This document shows, one piece after another, positions 32,276-41,006 of a DNA stretch of 64,000 bases. The stretch is from the NCBI RefSeq assembly GCF_004784475.1, contig NZ_SRRT01000008.1, forward strand, positions 186,001 through 250,000, given 5' to 3'. This DNA is from Streptomyces bauhiniae (lineage in GTDB: Bacteria > Actinomycetota > Actinomycetes > Streptomycetales > Streptomycetaceae). The translations under genes and the position numbers were made by a program. Position 1 is the stretch's first letter. Each line of letters starts with the position of its first letter. The notes under the pieces were generated by a model. The model made no database searches. It saw only the letters and a list, made by a program, of their open reading frames with translations, and had not been told where the DNA came from.

Positions 32276-33164
32276 CGATACGACCTCGATAGCAGTCACC
32301 GCGCCCCGCGAGCCCCTGCTCCTGGGCACCGGCCAGGCGGCCCTCGGTGTCGTCGCCTTCTCCCTCACCTTCCCGGCGACCGCCTGGGGCCTGGAGAGCT
32401 TCGGGCCCTGGTCGCTCGTGGCGGTCCGGGGCGTCCTCGCGGCACTGGTCGCGGGCGCCTGTCTGCTGCTCCTGCGGGTGCCGCTGCCCGAGGCCCGCCA
32501 TCTGCCGGGGCTCGCCATGGTCGGGATCGGCACGGTGCTCGGCTTCCCGCTGCTGACCACGCTCGCGCTCCAGACCTCGACCACCGCGCACGCGGCCGTC
32601 GTCGTGGGCCTGCTCCCCCTGACCACCGCCGCGGTGTCGGCCCTGCGCACCGGCGTACGCCCCTCTCCCCGCTTCTGGACGGCGGCCCTGGCCGGCGCGG
32701 CGGCCGTGGTCGCCTTCACGGTCACCCAGAGCGGCTCCGCCCTGACCAGGGCGGACGTCTATCTCTTCGGCGCCCTGCTGGTGTGCGCGGCCGGATACAC
32801 CGAGGGCGGGCGGCTGGCCCGGGTGATGCCGGGCTGGCAGGTCATCGGCTGGGCGCTGGTGCTGTGCCTGCCGCTGAGCGCGCTCGGCACCGCGCTGGCG
32901 CTCGGCCACGAGCCGGTACGGCTCACCGCGCACGGGATCGCCGGGGTGCTGTGGGTCGCGGTGGGCTCGCAGTTCCTCGGGCTGTTGCTCTGGTACCGGG
33001 GCATGGCGGCCGTCGGCATCCCGCGTGCCAGCCAGTTGCAGTTGGCTCAGCCCCTGCTCACACTGGTGTGGTCGGCACTGCTACTGGGCGAGCACGTCCC
33101 CGCGGCGGCACCGCTGACCGCGGTCGCCGTGCTCGTGTGCATCGCCGTCACCCAACGGTCGTGA
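32253..33164 (+). CDS. EamA/DMT family transporter
   Basis: A 303-aa protein with ten predicted membrane helices in two EamA repeats (about residues 25-155 and 170-300), consistent with metabolite or amino-acid export in the drug/metabolite transporter superfamily. Helix 1 is GVVAFSLTFPATAWGLE. The C-terminal repeat contains SQLQLAQPLLTLVWSALLLGE, a usual EamA sequence. ATG 32253 shares two bases with the divergent MocR start codon. Regulation by MocR is inferred from this arrangement. Confidence 0.9.
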   Translation: MRAQSSATDTTSIAVTAPREPLLLGTGQAALGVVAFSLTFPATAWGLESFGPWSLVAVRGVLAALVAGACLLLLRVPLPEARHLPGLAMVGIGTVLGFPLLTTLALQTSTTAHAAVVVGLLPLTTAAVSALRTGVRPSPRFWTAALAGAAAVVAFTVTQSGSALTRADVYLFGALLVCAAGYTEGGRLARVMPGWQVIGWALVLCLPLSALGTALALGHEPVRLTAHGIAGVLWVAVGSQFLGLLLWYRGMAAVGIPRASQLQLAQPLLTLVWSALLLGEHVPAAAPLTAVAVLVCIAVTQRS

Positions 33165-33183
33165 CCGTGAGGAGGGCCTGACA

Positions 33184-33381
33184 ATGCGCGCGTCGAAGGG
33201 CGACCACCTTGTCCAGCACGGACGTGTGGTCGGCCAACACGATCAGGTCACCGAAGTGGTCGAAGTGATCGGCGAGGAGGGCGAACCGCCCTACCGCGTC
33301 CGCTTCGAGGACGGGCACGAGGCCATCATGTCGCCCGGCCCGGACTGCCAGGTCCGGCACCACGAGGACGAGACGAGCTAG
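33184..33381 (+). CDS. DUF1918 protein
   Basis: A 65-aa protein, MRASKGDHLVQHGRVVG onward, with alternating beta-strands (HDQVTEVVEVIG, PPYRVRFEDGHEAIMSPGPDCQV), the DUF1918 pattern of an SH3-like small barrel. Often a single-domain protein of unknown function in actinobacteria. ATG 33184 follows GAGGAGGG. It starts 19 nt after the EamA transporter and may share its transcript. Confidence 0.88.
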   Translation: MRASKGDHLVQHGRVVGQHDQVTEVVEVIGEEGEPPYRVRFEDGHEAIMSPGPDCQVRHHEDETS

Positions 33382-33394
33382 CGGAACAACGGGG

Positions 33395-34627
33395 TCAGCG
33401 CGGGGGTCTCGCCGGCCGGCGGTAGTGGTCGGCGACCACCCGCGCCATCGCGCCCAGCGGATCGCGGGCCACGTCCTGGGCGGCGAAGAACACATGCCCG
33501 CGCACCTGCGGATATCGAGCGGCCAAAGTGAGATGCCGGGACAGTTCGGCGGGGTCCTGCCAGGCGGGGGGCTGCCCCGTCGCGCCCGCCTTGTACAGCG
33601 CCTCCCCCACGTACAGCCGGGTCCGGGTGCCCGCGGCCTCGGCCGCCCACCAGTCGAGGAGCCTGGCGTAGTCGGCGGCCGGGAAGCCGATGTTCCAGTA
33701 GATCTGCGGGACGATGTAGTCGATCCAGTGCTCGCGCACCCACTTCCGGGTGTCGGCGTACAGGTCGTCGTACGTCTGCACGCCCGCCTGGGTGTCCGAG
33801 CCGCGCGGGTCGGTCGCCGCGTTGCGCCAGACGCCGAAGGGGCTGATCCCGAACCGGGTGCCGGGCCGTACCCGCCGGATACCTGCCGCGACCTCCCGCA
33901 CCAGCCGGTCGATGTTGTGGCGCCGCCAGGCGGCCCGGTTGTCGAAGGCACCCCCGTACGCGTCGTAGGCCGCGTCGTCGTCGAAGGTCTGCCCGGCGAC
34001 CGGGTACGGGTAGAAGTAGTCGTCGAAGTGCACCGCGTCCACGGGGTACTTGGCGACCGCGTCCAGCATGGCCAGCCGGACGAACCGCCGGACCTCGGGC
34101 AGGCCGGGGTTGTAGTACAGCTTGCCGCCGTAGGGCACCACCCACTCCGGGTGCAGCCGCGCCGGGTGGTCCGGGGTGAGCCGGCCGGGGTCGGTGTGGT
34201 TGGCGATGCGGTACGGGTTGAACCAGGCGTGCAGCTCAAGTCCGCGCGCGTGGGCCTCGCGCACGGCGGTGCCCAGCGGGTCCCAGCCGGGGTCGCGGCC
34301 CTGGGTGCCGGTCAGGTACTCCGACCAGGGCTCGTACGGGGAGGGCCACAGGGCGTCGGCGGTGGGGCGCACCTGGAAGATCACGGTGTTCAGCCGGTCC
34401 GCCACCGCCCGGTCGAGGTGGGCGATCAGCTCCGCCCGCTGTTCCTCGGGCGGGAGCCCCGGCCGCGAGGGCCAGTCCCGGTTCGCGACGGTGGCGAGCC
34501 AGACCCCGCGCATCTCCCGGCGGTGCTGCCCGGAGGCGTACGCCGGAGTGCTCAGGCCCGCCGTCAGAGCCGCCAGCGTCCCCAGGGCGAGCGTCCGCCG
34601 CGAGACGGTTGCCGCACGACTGACCAT
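33395..34627 (-). CDS. Tat-exported GH10-like glycosyl hydrolase (GHL10/DUF187)
   Basis: A 410-aa secreted TIM-barrel enzyme. The signal peptide has a twin-arginine SRRTLALGTLAALTAGL and a probable cleavage after AYA (about residue 31). Family motifs are MRGVWLATVANRDWPS near the start, VIFQVRPTADALW, the probable catalytic region VDAVHFDDYFYPYP, and QIYWNIGFP near the end. Homologues act on bacterial cell-wall or exopolysaccharide glycans, but the substrate is undetermined. ATG 34627 follows GGAGAGG. Confidence 0.88.
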   Translation of the reverse strand: MVSRAATVSRRTLALGTLAALTAGLSTPAYASGQHRREMRGVWLATVANRDWPSRPGLPPEEQRAELIAHLDRAVADRLNTVIFQVRPTADALWPSPYEPWSEYLTGTQGRDPGWDPLGTAVREAHARGLELHAWFNPYRIANHTDPGRLTPDHPARLHPEWVVPYGGKLYYNPGLPEVRRFVRLAMLDAVAKYPVDAVHFDDYFYPYPVAGQTFDDDAAYDAYGGAFDNRAAWRRHNIDRLVREVAAGIRRVRPGTRFGISPFGVWRNAATDPRGSDTQAGVQTYDDLYADTRKWVREHWIDYIVPQIYWNIGFPAADYARLLDWWAAEAAGTRTRLYVGEALYKAGATGQPPAWQDPAELSRHLTLAARYPQVRGHVFFAAQDVARDPLGAMARVVADHYRRPARPPR

Positions 34628-34796
34628 TCCTGCCTCTCCCACGCTCCGAGTCCGCCCCGTGACGGATCGTCCCGGAGGCACGGCTTGTCCCTACCCCGTC
34701 GATCGATCATCGATACTTGGCGGTAACGTGCACGATCGGAGCAGGCACCGAAACCGGACGCCCTGCACGAGCCGGAGAACCAGCGAAGGGGACGAT

Positions 34797-35669
34797 GTGA
34801 CGGACTTCCGAGCCGGAGACATCTCGCGCGTCGGAGTCGTGGGCTGCGGCCAGATGGGCGCGGGCATCGCCGAGGTGTGCGCACGCGCGGGACTGGACGT
34901 GATGGTCGCCGAGACCACCGGCGACGCCCTGGAGTACGGCCGTACCCGGCTGCACAACTCCCTGGCCAAGGCGGCCGAGCGCGGCAAGATCAGCGAGGAG
35001 GAGCGCGACGCGGCCCTCTCCCGGCTGAGCTTCACCACCGACCTGGGCGAGTTCGCCGACCGCGATCTGGTGATCGAGGCCGTGGTGGAGAACGAGCAGG
35101 TGAAGACGGAGATCTTCCAGGTGCTCGACCAGGTGGTGACCCGCCCGGACGCGATCCTGGCCTCCAACACCTCCTCCATCCCCCTGGTCAAGCTGGCGGT
35201 CGCCACCTCGCGCCCCGACCATGTGATCGGCATCCACTTCTTCAACCCGGCCCCGGTGCAGAACCTGGTCGAGCTGATCCCGGCCCTCACCACCTCCGAG
35301 GGCACGCTCAGCCGGGCGCAGATCTTCGCCGAGAAGACGCTGGGCAAGCACGCCATCCGCGCGCAGGACCGCTCCGGCTTCGTCGTCAACGCGCTGCTGG
35401 TGCCGTACCTCCTCTCCGCGATCCGCATGTTCGAGTCCGGCATCGCCAGCCGCGAGGACATCGACAACGGTATGGAGATGGGCTGTGCCCACCCGATGGG
35501 GCCGCTGAAGCTCTCCGACCTCATCGGCCTGGACACGATCGTCTCGATCGCCAACTCCATGTACACCGAGTACAAGGAGCCCCTGTACGCCGCTCCCCCG
35601 CTGCTCCAGCGCATGGTCGAGGCGGGCCGGCTGGGCCGGAAGTCCGGGTCGGGCTTCTACTCGTACTGA
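34797..35669 (+). CDS. 3-hydroxybutyryl-CoA dehydrogenase
   Basis: A 290-aa NAD(P)-dependent enzyme interconverting 3-hydroxybutyryl-CoA and acetoacetyl-CoA, in butyrate/PHB and extender-unit metabolism. The N-terminal Rossmann motif VGVVGCGQMGAGIAEVCARAG is present. The catalytic His-Glu region is HFFNPAPVQNLVELI, and HPMGPLKLSDLIGLD lies in the C-terminal dimerisation domain. GTG 34797 is preceded by AAGGGGA; the long upstream open frame is a shadow. A strong terminator follows. Confidence 0.93.
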   Translation: MTDFRAGDISRVGVVGCGQMGAGIAEVCARAGLDVMVAETTGDALEYGRTRLHNSLAKAAERGKISEEERDAALSRLSFTTDLGEFADRDLVIEAVVENEQVKTEIFQVLDQVVTRPDAILASNTSSIPLVKLAVATSRPDHVIGIHFFNPAPVQNLVELIPALTTSEGTLSRAQIFAEKTLGKHAIRAQDRSGFVVNALLVPYLLSAIRMFESGIASREDIDNGMEMGCAHPMGPLKLSDLIGLDTIVSIANSMYTEYKEPLYAAPPLLQRMVEAGRLGRKSGSGFYSY

Positions 35670-35697
35670 GCGCCCCGCTGAGCAAGCGGAACGCGGA

Positions 35698-35729
35698 TGG
35701 ACCCGGTACTCGGATGAGTGCCGGGTCCA
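35698..35729 (+). terminator. Terminator after 3-hydroxybutyryl-CoA dehydrogenase
   Basis: A 14-bp stem with a single G-U wobble, TGGACCCGG...CCGGGTCCA, with a 4-nt loop (GGAT). It begins 29 nt past the stop codon. Strong hairpin typical of Streptomyces terminators. Confidence 0.8.
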
Positions 35730-35743
35730 TGTGTTTCACACTC

Positions 35744-35826
35744 CGTGTGCGCCGGGGGCTCGCATATGCCTTTCGCACACGCTCCCCACGGGCCCACCAG
35801 GGCGGTTGACTCTGCATGCGCATGCA
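35744..35826. promoter_or_regulatory. Palindrome-rich region before the small coiled-coil gene
   Basis: Two perfect inverted repeats are visible: CGTGTGCG-N22-CGCACACG (35744-35781) and the continuous palindrome TGCATGCGCATGCA (35813-35826). TTGACT (35806-35811), a good -35, abuts the second palindrome, but the matching -10 is poor. This looks like the regulated promoter of the gene starting at 35872. Confidence 0.45.
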
Positions 35827-35871
35827 AGGGATGCGGAGTCGTCCCGTCCGACCACAGAGAGGAGTGGACCC

Positions 35872-36129
35872 GTGACCGTCGAACCGGAGCAGGCCGTGGT
35901 TCACGGAGAACTGGCCGAGTTACGCCGCCGCCTCGACGTCGCCTACGCGCGCGTCGAAGGCGGGCTGGCACTGCTCAGTCACCGTACCGAGGAGACCGCC
36001 AAGGAGCTCGACGAGCTGAACTCCCGGGTGAAGTCCCTCGAACACGCCCGTTGGCCGCTGACCTCGGTGGCCGCGCTCACCGCCCTGGGGGCGCTCGCCG
36101 TCGCCGTCTGGCAGGCGCTGGCTCACTGA
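35872..36129 (+). CDS. Small tail-anchored coiled-coil membrane protein
   Basis: An 85-aa protein. Residues about 10-60 form heptad-patterned helix (LAELRRRLDVAYARVEGG, then ETAKELDELNSRVKSLEHA), and the C-terminal VAALTALGALAVAVWQAL is one membrane helix ending two residues before the C-terminus. So it is a tail-anchored coiled coil facing the cytosol. GTG 35872 follows GGAG at 8 nt; an open start at 35731 would lie beyond the palindromes. Its role is unknown. It overlaps the NUDIX gene by 7 nt. Confidence 0.72.
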   Translation: MTVEPEQAVVHGELAELRRRLDVAYARVEGGLALLSHRTEETAKELDELNSRVKSLEHARWPLTSVAALTALGALAVAVWQALAH

Positions 36130-36662
36130 CCGTCGGCGAGCCGGAGATGGTGCAGCAGGAGTAACGCGGCCGCCATGTTGGCGGCCGGGACCTCCCCTCG
36201 GGCGATCATGTCGGGGACGAGTTTGAGCGGGACCCACTCACGGCGGTCCGACTCGAAGTCGTCCACGGGATGACCGGTGTACTCACCCTGGTCGGACCAG
36301 TAGACGTGGTGCCGGGCGTCGGTGAGGCCGTTGGACGGCTCCACCGTCATCAGGTGGTGCAGAGGCCCCGGCCGCCAGCCGGTCTCCTCCTCCAGTTCCC
36401 GCGCGGCCGCGGTCATGATGTCCTCGCCGTCCTCCACGACCCCCGCGGCCAGTTCCCAGCCCCAACTGTCGGTGATGAAGCGGTGCCGCCACAGCAGCAG
36501 GACCTCGTTGGCCTCGTTGACCACCGTGGCGACGGCGACCGGACGGAGCCGGATCAGGAAGTGGTCCAGATGTGAGCCGTTGGGCAGCTCCACATCCGCC
36601 AGATTGACGCTGAACCAGCGGTTCGCGTACACAGTTTGTTCGTTCTGTTTCGTCCACTGCAC
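36123..36662 (-). CDS. NUDIX hydrolase
   Basis: A 179-aa pyrophosphohydrolase. The complete NUDIX box (GX5EX7REUXEEXGU) runs from Gly74 to Trp96, with Arg88 and the ELEEETGW end. The N-terminal WFSVNLADVELPNGSHLDHFLIRLRP resembles ADP-ribose pyrophosphatase-type members, but the substrate is not certain. GTG 36662 follows GGAAGGTGG. An inverted repeat TGCCAC...GTGGCA (36668-36693) lies immediately upstream. Confidence 0.92.
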   Translation of the reverse strand: MQWTKQNEQTVYANRWFSVNLADVELPNGSHLDHFLIRLRPVAVATVVNEANEVLLLWRHRFITDSWGWELAAGVVEDGEDIMTAAARELEEETGWRPGPLHHLMTVEPSNGLTDARHHVYWSDQGEYTGHPVDDFESDRREWVPLKLVPDMIARGEVPAANMAAALLLLHHLRLADGQ

Positions 36663-36759
36663 GGTTCTGCCACCTTCCGCCGAGTAAGTGGCAATATCGC
36701 AGCAGGGACTATTCCCGGCCTACAGGGCGCTCGCTTCGGCGGCGCGCGCCCCCCGTCCG

Positions 36760-38100
36760 CTACAGCGGGACGCGCAGCGCGCCGTCGATCAGTTCCGCCG
36801 CGTCCGCGGTGCCGGCCGAGCCGCAGCGCACCAGGTACTCGCGGACCGCCCGGAGCCGGTCGCGCAGCCGCTGGGACTCCATGCCGCGTGCCTGCTCGGC
36901 CATCTGCACGGCCGTCGCCACCGCCTTGTCGGCGTTGCCCTGCCGCAGCTCGATCGTGCTCAGCATCGCCAGCCGGTGCACCCGGCCCCGGTCGTGCGCC
37001 GGGGTGTCCACGGCCGCCGCCGCGTGCTCCCGCGCGGCCGACAGCTCCCCGAGGCTCAGCAGCGCCTCGGCCACCTGGACGTTCACCAGCCCCGGCTGCA
37101 CGTACCCCGTCTCGTCGGGCTCGGTGCCCGGCCGGATCTGCCCGGCCGCCGACTCCGCCCGCCGGATGCAGGACAGCGCGCCGCCCCCGTCGCCGAGGTG
37201 CGCGTACGCCTTGGCCTGCATCGCGTACAGGTCGGAGGCGAGCGCCGGGGTGATGTGCCGGCCCGCCGTACGCAGTGCGGCCTCGGCGAAGGCGACCGCC
37301 TGCCGGTACTCCCGCATGAACAGGGACTGGTTGACCAGCAGCGCTATCACGTACGCCCCCAGCCCCCGGTCCCCGCTCGCCTTCGCCAGCCGCAGCGCCT
37401 GGTGGAAGTAGCGCTGGGCCAGGCCGTGCGCGTCGGAGTCATAGGCGCAGATGCCCGCGATGGCCACCAACCCGCCCGTCGCGCGGTGCAGTTGGCGGCC
37501 GGTGTGGTCGGGGTAGCTGCCGCGCAGCAGGGGCGCCGCCTCGGCGTTGAGGAAGCCGACGATGCGGGTGCGGGTCGCCACCCCGCCGGTCTTGCGGTAC
37601 ATCTGCTCATAGTGGGCGCGGGCCGCCCGCAGGGTGCCGATGTCGGCCTCGGTGACCCGCAGTTGGCCGCCGCGCGAGACGTCGACGTCCTCCGGCGGGT
37701 TCTCCCACTCCCACACCGGCATCACCGCGGGCGTACCGGTGACGGCGGGGGCGCCCACGACGTGCGGGCGCTGCTGTTCGTCGGAGCGCCACAGCGCGGT
37801 GGCCCGCTCCACGAAGCCGGAGAGCGAGCCGGCGTGGACGGTGGCCGGTTCACCCGGTACGCCGAGACCGATGTCGTCTAGCGTGACCGGGCGCCGTAAC
37901 CGTCCCGCGAGCACCTCGCAGATCAGATCCGGCACCTGGCCTCTGGGCCGCTGGCCCTTCAACCACCGGGCGACGGCGGTGTGTTCGTATCTGAGGGCGA
38001 GTCCCCGGCGGCGGCCCGCCTGGTTGACGTGGGCGGCGAGCCCGGCGTGCGAGATCCCCGCCTCGTCCAGGATCGCGTCGAGCAGAGTGTTGGGCTGCAT
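36760..38100 (-). CDS. TPR-containing transcriptional regulator (NsdA/Bld-like type)
   Basis: A 446-aa probable cytosolic regulator of development or secondary metabolism. The N-terminal XRE-like segment (MQPNTLLDAILDEAGISHAGLAAHVNQ, HTAVARWLKGQRPRGQVPDLI, about residues 1-70) has a DNA-binding look. A long alpha-helical TPR-like region follows (about 145-430; AQRYFHQALRLAKASGDRGLG and LLSLGELSAAREHA are repeat-like). Streptomyces carry several such proteins, and NsdA is the characterised relative; equivalence is not claimed. ATG 38100 lies 46 nt from a perfect palindrome, suggesting autoregulation. Confidence 0.82.
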   Translation of the reverse strand: MQPNTLLDAILDEAGISHAGLAAHVNQAGRRRGLALRYEHTAVARWLKGQRPRGQVPDLICEVLAGRLRRPVTLDDIGLGVPGEPATVHAGSLSGFVERATALWRSDEQQRPHVVGAPAVTGTPAVMPVWEWENPPEDVDVSRGGQLRVTEADIGTLRAARAHYEQMYRKTGGVATRTRIVGFLNAEAAPLLRGSYPDHTGRQLHRATGGLVAIAGICAYDSDAHGLAQRYFHQALRLAKASGDRGLGAYVIALLVNQSLFMREYRQAVAFAEAALRTAGRHITPALASDLYAMQAKAYAHLGDGGGALSCIRRAESAAGQIRPGTEPDETGYVQPGLVNVQVAEALLSLGELSAAREHAAAAVDTPAHDRGRVHRLAMLSTIELRQGNADKAVATAVQMAEQARGMESQRLRDRLRAVREYLVRCGSAGTADAAELIDGALRVPL

Positions 38101-38145
38101 GGTGGCCCCCCGAGTGGCGTGGTGCCGTAAGCGTAGTGCGAACGG

Positions 38146-38164
38146 GTTCACACGGGGTGTGAAC
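38146..38164. promoter_or_regulatory. Palindrome upstream of the TPR regulator
   Basis: GTTCACAC-GGG-GTGTGAAC, perfect 8-bp arms and 3-nt spacer, 46 nt before the regulator start. Probable autoregulatory operator (inferred). Confidence 0.6.
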
Positions 38165-38435
38165 GGAGTGCGCGCATCCGCGCCCCGCGCGCACTGTCCG
38201 GCGCGCGGGCCGGACCGCTTCACTTGGGTCCCCGCCTCACCAGAGGCGGGCCGGGCCGCCCGCTCCCCCTCACAAGGCGGCGGTCCGGCCGAGCGCCCCC
38301 GGGCGTCGGGCGGAGCCCCGCACTCTCGCCGCCGCGTGGAACCGGTACCGCGTCGCCGGTACGGCCTTCGGGCCACCGGCCCGCGTTCGCGCGGCGGCGG
38401 CCGGGCACCCGGCCCGGCGGGCGCCGGGAACGGCG
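38165..38435. other. Intergenic stretch without a recognised gene
   Basis: Very G+C-rich sequence between the regulator promoter and the pheT terminator. Open frames here lack ribosome-binding sites and codon-position bias, and they read as shadows. I see no RNA gene. Confidence 0.6.
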
Positions 38436-38470
38436 CCGGCCGGCCACGGATCGAGTCCGTGACCGGCCGG
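38436..38470 (-). terminator. pheST terminator
   Basis: CCGGCCGG plus CACGGA pair with TCCGTG plus CCGGCCGG: 14 bp, one mismatch, 5-nt loop TCGAG. It begins 22 nt past the pheT stop on the minus strand. Strong hairpin without a U-tract. Confidence 0.82.
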
Positions 38471-38492
38471 TGCCTTCAGGCTCTCGCGGGGG

Positions 38493-41006
38493 TCAGCCGC
38501 GCAGCTCCGCGCCCGTGCGCTCGCCCGCCAGGGCGATCGCGGCGTCGCGCGCGGCGGACGCCTCGTCCACGGTCAGCGTGCGGTCGCCGGCCCGGAAGCG
38601 CAGCGCGTACGCGAGGGACTTGCGGCCCTCGCCGAGCTGCTCCGGGTTCTCGTAGACGTCGAACAGCCGGATGGACTCCAGCAGTTCGCCCGCGCCCTCG
38701 CGCAGCGCGGCCTCGACGTCGGCGGCGGGCACCGGCTTGTCGACGACCAGCGCGACGTCCTGCGTGGCGACCGGGAAGCTGGAGATGCGGGGCGCCTGCG
38801 GGGTGTCGTCGCCGGCCTTCTCCAGGGCGTCCAGGTCGACCTCCATCGCCGAGGTGCGCTCGGGCAGGCCGAGGGCCTTGAGCACGCGCGGGTGGAGTTC
38901 GCCCGCGTGGCCGACGACGCGCTCGGCGCCGTCCACCACGACCGCCAGCTCGGCGCAGCGGCCGGGGTGCCAGGGGCCGTACTGGGCCTTGCGCACGATC
39001 AGCTCGGCGCCGGCCTCGCGGGCGACGGTGCGGGCGGCCTCGACGGCGTCCGCCCAGTCGGCCGGGCGGCCGTTGCCCCACCAGCCGGCCTGCTCGCGGG
39101 CGCCGGTGAGGACGACGGCCGCGTGGCGCGGCTGCTCGGGCAGCGCGGCGTCCAGGCGGGCGATCTCCTCGTCGGTGGGCCGGCGGTCGACGGGCAGGTG
39201 CCTGGCGACGGCGGCTTCCTCGCGCGGCAGGAAGACCAGGCCGGTCTCGAACAGCGCCAGGTCGTGCGAACCCCGGCCGTCGTTGCGGCGCAGGGCGCCC
39301 AGCAGGCCGGGCAGCAGCGTCGTGCGGAGCGCGGGCTCCTCGTCGCTGAGCGGGTTGGCCAGCTTCACCACGCGGCGGGCCGGGTCATCGGCGTCCAGAC
39401 CGAGCTGGTCGAAGACCTGCTCGGCGACGAACGGGTAGTTCGGCGCCTCGACGTAGCCCGCGCCGGCCAGCGCGCGGCCGATCCGGCGGTGCAGCCGCTG
39501 CCGGTGGGTCAGACCGCGCCCGGAGGGGGGCTTGGGCAGCGTGGAGGGCAGGTTCTCGTACCCCTCCAGCCGGATGACCTCCTCGGCGAGGTCGTTGGGC
39601 TCGGTGAGGTCGGGCCGCCAGGACGGGACGGTGACGATCAGCTCGTCCTGCCCGTACACGTCGCAGCCGATCTCCTGGAGCCGGCGGACGACGGTCTCGC
39701 GGCCGTAGGTGACGCCCGCGACCTTGTCCGGGTGGTCGGCCGGCATCGCGATCGTGCGCGGCGCGGACGGCGCGACGATCTCCGTGACGCCGGCCTCGGC
39801 GGTACCGCCCGCGAGCAGGACCAGCAGGTCCACCGTGCGCTGTGCGGCAGCGGCGGCGGCCTCCGGGTCGACACCGCGCTCGAAGCGGCGGGACGCCTCC
39901 GAGGACAGCCTGTGCCGACGGGCCGTACGCGCGACGGAGACGGCGTTGAAGTGGGCCGCCTCCACCACGACGTCCGAGGTGGAGCGCTCGGTGTCGTCGT
40001 GGTCGGCGATCTCCGTGTCGGCGCCGCCCATGACACCGGCCAGGCCGATGGGTCCGCGCTCGTCGGTGATGACGAGGTCCTCGGCGTGCAGCGTGCGCTC
40101 GACCCCGTCGAGGGTGCGCAGCTTCTCGCCCTCCTCGGCACGGCGGACCCCGATGGCGCCCTGGACCGAGGTGCGGTCGTAGGCGTGCAGGGGCTGGCCC
40201 AGCTCCATCATCACGTAGTTGGTGACGTCCACGGCCAGCGAGACCGGGCGCATGCCGACCTTCTGCAGGCGGCGGCGCAGCCAGATCGGGGACCGCGCCT
40301 CGGGGCTCAGACCGGTGACGGTGCGGGCGGTGAAGCGGTCGCAGCCCATCGGGTCGGAGACCTTCACCGGGTAGCCGTAGGCGTTCGGCGCCGGCACGTC
40401 GATGAGCGCCGGGTCGCGCAGCGGCAGGCCGTAGGCGATGGCGGTCTCGCGGGCCACGCCGCGGATGGACAGGCAGTCGCCGCGGTTGGCGGTGACGGCG
40501 ATGTCCAGGACCTCGTCGACCAGCTCCAGCAGCTCGATGGCGTCCTTGCCGGTCTCGGTCTCCGGCGGCAGCACGATGATGCCGTGCGTGCCGTCGTCGC
40601 CCATGCCCAGCTCGTCGGTGGAGCAGATCATGCCGTGCGAGGTCTTGCCGTACGTCTTGCGGGCGGCGATGGCGAAGTCGCCGGGCAGCACCGCGCCGGG
40701 CAGGACCACGACGACCTTGTCGCCGACCGCGAAGTTGCGGGCGCCGCAGACGATCTCCTGCGGCTCACCGGTGCCGTTGGCGGTGCCGACGTCGACCGTG
40801 CAGAAGCGGATCGGCTTCTTGAAGCCCTCCAGCTCCTCGATGGTCAGCACCTGGCCGACGACGAGGGGACCCTTCAGGCCGGCGCCGAGCTGCTCGACGG
40901 TCTCGACCTCGAGGCCGGAGTCGATGAGCTTGGCCTGTACGTCACGGCCGGTCTCGGACTCCGGCAGGTCGACGTACTCCCGCAGCCAGGAAAGCGGGAC
41001 ACGCAT
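38493..41006 (-). CDS. pheT: Phenylalanine-tRNA ligase beta subunit
   Basis: An 837-aa beta subunit of the heterotetrameric Phe-tRNA synthetase, contributing tRNA binding and editing. The N-terminal MRVPLSWLREYVDLP and the tRNA-binding EMAP-like fold (about 40-155, IRFCTVDVG) come first. The B3/B4 editing domain, the B5 domain and a catalytic-core-like domain (TLLPGLLGALRRNDGRG) follow, with the C-terminal ferredoxin-fold anticodon-binding domain (about 740-835, SSFPVATQDVALVVD). Its ATG shares one base with the pheS stop (TGATG). Confidence 0.97.
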   Translation of the reverse strand: MRVPLSWLREYVDLPESETGRDVQAKLIDSGLEVETVEQLGAGLKGPLVVGQVLTIEELEGFKKPIRFCTVDVGTANGTGEPQEIVCGARNFAVGDKVVVVLPGAVLPGDFAIAARKTYGKTSHGMICSTDELGMGDDGTHGIIVLPPETETGKDAIELLELVDEVLDIAVTANRGDCLSIRGVARETAIAYGLPLRDPALIDVPAPNAYGYPVKVSDPMGCDRFTARTVTGLSPEARSPIWLRRRLQKVGMRPVSLAVDVTNYVMMELGQPLHAYDRTSVQGAIGVRRAEEGEKLRTLDGVERTLHAEDLVITDERGPIGLAGVMGGADTEIADHDDTERSTSDVVVEAAHFNAVSVARTARRHRLSSEASRRFERGVDPEAAAAAAQRTVDLLVLLAGGTAEAGVTEIVAPSAPRTIAMPADHPDKVAGVTYGRETVVRRLQEIGCDVYGQDELIVTVPSWRPDLTEPNDLAEEVIRLEGYENLPSTLPKPPSGRGLTHRQRLHRRIGRALAGAGYVEAPNYPFVAEQVFDQLGLDADDPARRVVKLANPLSDEEPALRTTLLPGLLGALRRNDGRGSHDLALFETGLVFLPREEAAVARHLPVDRRPTDEEIARLDAALPEQPRHAAVVLTGAREQAGWWGNGRPADWADAVEAARTVAREAGAELIVRKAQYGPWHPGRCAELAVVVDGAERVVGHAGELHPRVLKALGLPERTSAMEVDLDALEKAGDDTPQAPRISSFPVATQDVALVVDKPVPAADVEAALREGAGELLESIRLFDVYENPEQLGEGRKSLAYALRFRAGDRTLTVDEASAARDAAIALAGERTGAELRG

